Positions 62,528 to 64,000 of a stretch of DNA of 64,000 nucleotides are shown one piece after another. The stretch comes from Chitinophaga sp. Cy-1792 (lineage in GTDB: Bacteria; Bacteroidota; Bacteroidia; Chitinophagales; Chitinophagaceae): the NCBI RefSeq assembly GCF_011752935.1, contig NZ_VWWO01000002.1:2666001-2730000 (forward strand), read 5' to 3'. Within the stretch, counting starts at the first letter, position 1, and each line of letters starts with the position of its first letter. The position numbers and the translations under genes are program-made. A model generated the notes under the pieces. That model ran no database searches, was not told the origin of the DNA, and saw nothing but the letters and a program-made list of their open reading frames with translations.

Positions 62528-64000
62528 ATGAAAAAATTGATTGATATTCTATTTATAGCTGTGGTGATGTGCGTTGTCAGTTCATGCCGTAAGGATTCCT
62601 TCCTCGACAGACAGCCACTGAGCGCCGTTACACCGCAAACATTTTTCAATACCGAAGGTGATTTACAGATATATTGCAACCAGTATTATGCCTGGCTGCC
62701 TGTTCAGTACCTCGTAAGTGCCGATCTGCAATCGGACGACAAAGCCCCCCAATCGCTGAACACCATGCTGGCAGGCACTTATACCGTTCCGCAAAAGGAC
62801 CCGGACAACTATGATTCGGCCTATGCTCATATCAGGGCGGTTAACTTCTTTATGATGAGCTACCAGAAAGCGAATATCTCAGACTCAATAAAAAACATCT
62901 ATGTGGGAGAATCGCTGTTCTTCAGGGCCATGCAATATTTCAACCTTGTGAAAACATATAGCGATGTCCAGTATATTACCCGCTATCTGACAGATACCAG
63001 CAAATCACTGCTGTACGGATCTAAAACACCGCACCAGCAGATCATGGACTCTGTGCTGACCGACCTGAATACTGCCATCAGCTACCTGCCCTTATCCCCT
63101 TCACAGGACGGACGCCTCAGTAAATACCAGGCACTCGCCCTCAAGGCCAGGGTAGCTTTATGGGAAGGCACCTACCGTAAATATTATGCCGGCACCGATG
63201 GAACTACCTATCTGCAAGCCGCTACTGATGCCGCTGAACAGCTGATGAACTCAAAAAATTACAGCATCTATTCCACCGGCAATCCGCAATCAGATTATTA
63301 CAATCTCTTTATCCAGGATGAATTAAAAGGCAACCCGGAAGCCATCATGTCTATGCGCTTTATGGCATCTGCCAATACCTACAATAACGTAGACAGACAA
63401 CTGGGTGAATCAGGCGACGGCTACAGCAAGGATTTCGTGCGGTCCTATCTCTGCACGGATGGTCTGCCTACCGGCTTAAGTCCGCTGTATAAAGGCGACG
63501 ACTCCCTCGGCATGGAAATCATCAACAGAGATCCGCGTATCAAACAAACCATTGCCACCAGAGGATTCAACTTCCTGAACGGTGATCTCATCACCTTACC
63601 ACGCGTAGGAACGAATGTTACTTCTACCGGCTATCAGCCGATAAAAGGTCGCTCCTCCAGTATCAGCGCATGGAATGCCAACAACTCCACGTTCGACTTC
63701 TTCATCTTCCGCTATGCAGAAACACTGCTGATCGAAGCAGAAGCCAGGGCTGAACTGGGAACCTGTACGCAGGATGTGCTGGACAACACCATCAATAAGC
63801 TGCGCGACAGAGCAGGCATGCCACATATGACGCTCGGAGCACTGCAACGTGATCCGCAATCGCATTTCCCGAATGTACCGGTATTGATAGATGAGATCAG
63901 AAGAGAACGCAGGATTGAGCTGGCTACGGAAGGTTTCCGCTTCGATGACCTCCACAGATGGAAAGCCGGTACGCTGATCAACAATAACGAAACCATGCTG
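62528..64000 (+). CDS. SusD/RagB-family lipoprotein, C-terminus cut by window edge
   Basis: The frame opens at MKKLIDILFIAVVMCVVSSC (lipidated Cys at residue 20) and is still open at base 64000, giving 491 residues, probably most of the protein. An in-frame ATG six codons earlier (62510) is possible. SusD marks are RKDSFLDRQPLSAVTPQTFF, ESLFFRAMQYFNLVKTYSDVQYI, ALALKARVALWEGTYRKYY, and near the end FFIFRYAETLLIEAEARAELG, DEIRRERRIELATEGFRFDDLHRW. It is the partner of the SusC gene 19 bp upstream. No glycoside hydrolase of this locus is visible within the window, so its glycan cannot be guessed. Confidence 0.93.
   Translation, partial: MKKLIDILFIAVVMCVVSSCRKDSFLDRQPLSAVTPQTFFNTEGDLQIYCNQYYAWLPVQYLVSADLQSDDKAPQSLNTMLAGTYTVPQKDPDNYDSAYAHIRAVNFFMMSYQKANISDSIKNIYVGESLFFRAMQYFNLVKTYSDVQYITRYLTDTSKSLLYGSKTPHQQIMDSVLTDLNTAISYLPLSPSQDGRLSKYQALALKARVALWEGTYRKYYAGTDGTTYLQAATDAAEQLMNSKNYSIYSTGNPQSDYYNLFIQDELKGNPEAIMSMRFMASANTYNNVDRQLGESGDGYSKDFVRSYLCTDGLPTGLSPLYKGDDSLGMEIINRDPRIKQTIATRGFNFLNGDLITLPRVGTNVTSTGYQPIKGRSSSISAWNANNSTFDFFIFRYAETLLIEAEARAELGTCTQDVLDNTINKLRDRAGMPHMTLGALQRDPQSHFPNVPVLIDEIRRERRIELATEGFRFDDLHRWKAGTLINNNETML

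Noticed and set aside
63596..63996. Two leftward frames near the right edge
   Set aside because: Both are antisense to the rightward SusD gene, which stays open to the window end with SusD motifs.
1..64000. CRISPR array, tRNA or rRNA genes, transposase, integrase or prophage genes
   Set aside because: No regularly spaced repeats, no cloverleaf or rRNA stretches and no mobile-element proteins were recognised on either strand.

Overview
The window is chromosomal DNA of a Bacteroidota bacterium, most likely Chitinophagaceae and close to Chitinophaga. The evidence is three SusC/SusD pairs, three ECF sigma/FecR anti-sigma pairs, many signal-peptide lipoproteins, TonB-dependent receptors carrying STN or carboxypeptidase-regulatory domains, and promoter boxes of the Bacteroidota -7 type (TAnnTTTG). 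No tRNA, rRNA, CRISPR array, transposase or phage gene was seen.

Layout. (1) 1-8.3 kb: a leftward susC-susD pair (susD cut by the window edge) diverges from a rightward operon of mannosylglucose phosphorylase (GH130), a GPH-type sugar symporter and cellobiose 2-epimerase. This is the known Bacteroides route for beta-1,4-mannobiose: epimerise to mannosylglucose, then phosphorolyse to mannose-1-phosphate and glucose. (2) 8.3-9.7 kb: an SRPBCC protein and a small SLOG-like protein share a bidirectional terminator; beyond them is a gene-free stretch with very strong GC-rich hairpins and a degenerate tandem repeat. (3) 9.7-18.1 kb: a complete recD-recC-recB operon. (4) 18.2-19.6 kb: an AraC regulator, a DUF1330 protein and a 138-bp MITE-like inverted-repeat unit. 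(5) 19.6-27.4 kb: a leftward block with a secreted alpha/beta-hydrolase-like protein, then a tight three-gene set (VWA/metallopeptidase-like protein, MoxR-type AAA ATPase, cytoplasmic leucine-rich-repeat protein), then a TlpA-like thiol-disulfide protein.

(6) 27.6-44.3 kb: a rightward run starting with an ECF sigma factor and FecR. It continues with an STN-TonB receptor, two surface lipoproteins (DUF4397 and DUF4397-like), three tandem fasciclin lipoproteins, an Oar-like TonB receptor and a five-TIG/NHL lipoprotein, and ends at a clear terminator. It has no SusD. (7) 44.3-46.2 kb: an unrecognised protein and an MFS exporter. (8) 46.2-56.7 kb: a leftward polysaccharide utilisation locus: ECF sigma, FecR, susC, susD, GH2 glycosidase, GH29 alpha-L-fucosidase. 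Between fecR and susC lies a rightward promoter and terminator that would make a ~100-nt RNA antisense to the susC leader, as in Bacteroides DonS-type loci. (9) 57.1-64 kb: a divergent second ECF sigma/FecR/susC/susD locus running off the right edge.

Overall the window is a glycan- and surface-scavenging region with several independently regulated outer-membrane import systems, separated by a recombination operon and an uncharacterised MoxR-VWA-LRR set. Start codons were moved from the longest frame where an upstream extension lacked a signal peptide or family similarity. All functional names come from reading motifs by eye; no search was run.
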